A DNA stretch of 64,000 nt from Amoeboaphelidium protococcarum (lineage: Eukaryota > Aphelidiomycota > Aphelidea), in contig JALECJ010000257.1 of assembly GCA_023515745.1 (NCBI GenBank), forward strand, positions 1,614,687-1,678,686, read 5' to 3'. Below, piece by piece: positions 63,436 to 64,000 of the stretch; positions within the stretch are counted from its first letter, which is position 1, and each line of letters begins with the position of its first letter. The notes below the pieces were generated by a model, which ran no database searches, was not told the DNA's origin, and saw only the letters and a program-made list of their open reading frames with translations. The position numbers and the translations under genes are program-made.

Positions 63436-64000
63436 ATGTCAGACTAAGCATTTGGTGATTAAATTCCCTTCGCTGATCCAGCGGTACGTTCTTAATGAAG
63501 CATTGCTTGTCATGTAATACAAGTTTTAGGACTTTGTAGTGGTACTAGCCTGATTGGAATAGCCCTTACTTTAATGACTCGCACCGCAAATTGAGAGCGT
63601 ACACAAGAGAGTTTGTGGAGAAGTACATTATGCCAGATGTGCAGGACTGGAGTGAAGCGAACGATTCCAAGTGGGTTAAACCTCTGTTAAAGAAGCTGGC
63701 CGATGCTCAACTCTTACCTGGCATGTTAGGCATTCAGCCGTGGCCGACCAATTACACTGATATCAAGCCGCCGTGTGGTATACTACCTCATCAGTGGGAT
63801 GCATTTCATGAGATGGTTGTCTAGGATGAGATTGCCAGGTGTGCGTCTGGTGGTGTCATGCTTGGTCTTGCTGGATATGGTATCGCACTGCCGCCGGTGC
63901 TGCACTTTGGCTCTGACAGGTTGAAGTAGAAAATGCGCGATGTCGTTGATGGGCGCAAAGTCATTTGTTTAAATGTCACTGAACCTGGTGCTGGAAGTGA
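63436..64000 (+). CDS. Acyl-CoA dehydrogenase, N-terminal part (runs off window)
   Basis: Exon 1 (63436-63483) joins exon 2 (63540 on) through a 56-nt intron GTACGT...TTTGTAG, restoring IPFADPAWYQPDWNSPYFND, the fungal acyl-CoA dehydrogenase start. Then HRKLRAYTREFVEKYIMPDVQDW (N-terminal helical domain), ALPPVLHFGSDRLKQKM and the FAD-site lead-in CLNVTEPGAGS, where the window ends. These flavoenzymes introduce the first double bond in fatty-acid beta-oxidation; chain specificity is unknown. It may function with the ABCD transporter at 9030. The catalytic Glu lies beyond the window. Confidence 0.92.

Overview
This is a compact eukaryotic nuclear window read with a non-standard code: TAA and TAG encode glutamine and TGA is the only stop. 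The clearest proofs are invariant glutamines written as TAG: Gln31 of ubiquitin (5142-5528), the Ras switch-II Gln61 (43752-44412) and the Gln of the PFK motif HVQRGG. Read this way, about 45 apparently broken genes become complete, and every resolved CDS ends in TGA. The gene set (double-domain PFK with a fungal-type N-terminal extension, YSC84/LSB-type SYLF-SH3 protein, ERCC8/CSA, Ras, exocyst EXO70, SLC25A44, CTL/PNS1) points to an opisthokont near the base of Fungi. From memory, this same reassignment has been described in the algal endoparasites called aphelids (Amoeboaphelidium), which would fit; that placement is inference.

Layout. 1-5030: anchored GT2-like protein (partial), complex I assembly factor NDUFAF6, phosphofructokinase. 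5142-8930: ubiquitin-L40, a 96-residue orphan, YSC84-like protein, mitoribosomal mS41, casein kinase 2 beta. 9030-18000: peroxisomal ABCD transporter, a coiled-coil membrane protein, EXO70, a BAR-SH3 protein, a RING-H2 ligase. 18364-28197: PASK-like kinase, 3-ketoacyl-CoA reductase, CSA, SLC25A44, a myristoylatable LRR protein, a vacuolar amino-acid transporter. 28283-36132: DHHC acyltransferase, two orphan ORFs, an unresolved stretch, MATE transporter, uridine kinase, F-box/LRR protein. 36298-45418: mitochondrial Hsp70 (with a box C/D snoRNA in its intron), an NPF-repeat protein, ArgRS, ISA1, Ras, SmD3. 45592-58903: mitochondrial PDK/BCKDK-type kinase, AMPK-related kinase, CTL, PIG-L, a membrane-anchored GH19-like protein, a WLM protease, a DDX51/Dbp6-like helicase. 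59078-64000: INTS9-like protein, a nuclease-plus-kinase fusion resembling Crinkler effectors, and the start of an acyl-CoA dehydrogenase.

Genes lie on both strands, usually 70-400 bp apart, with no operons; neighbours share divergent promoters or convergent 3' ends. Introns are few and short (about 44-72 nt; one of 296 nt carries the snoRNA), and all modelled introns end in TGTAG. I recognised no tRNA, rRNA, transposon or CRISPR. The more unusual content is the nuclease-kinase fusion, the anchored GH19-like protein, the INTS9-like protein and the intronic snoRNA. All identifications are from reading translations by eye; no database search was run.
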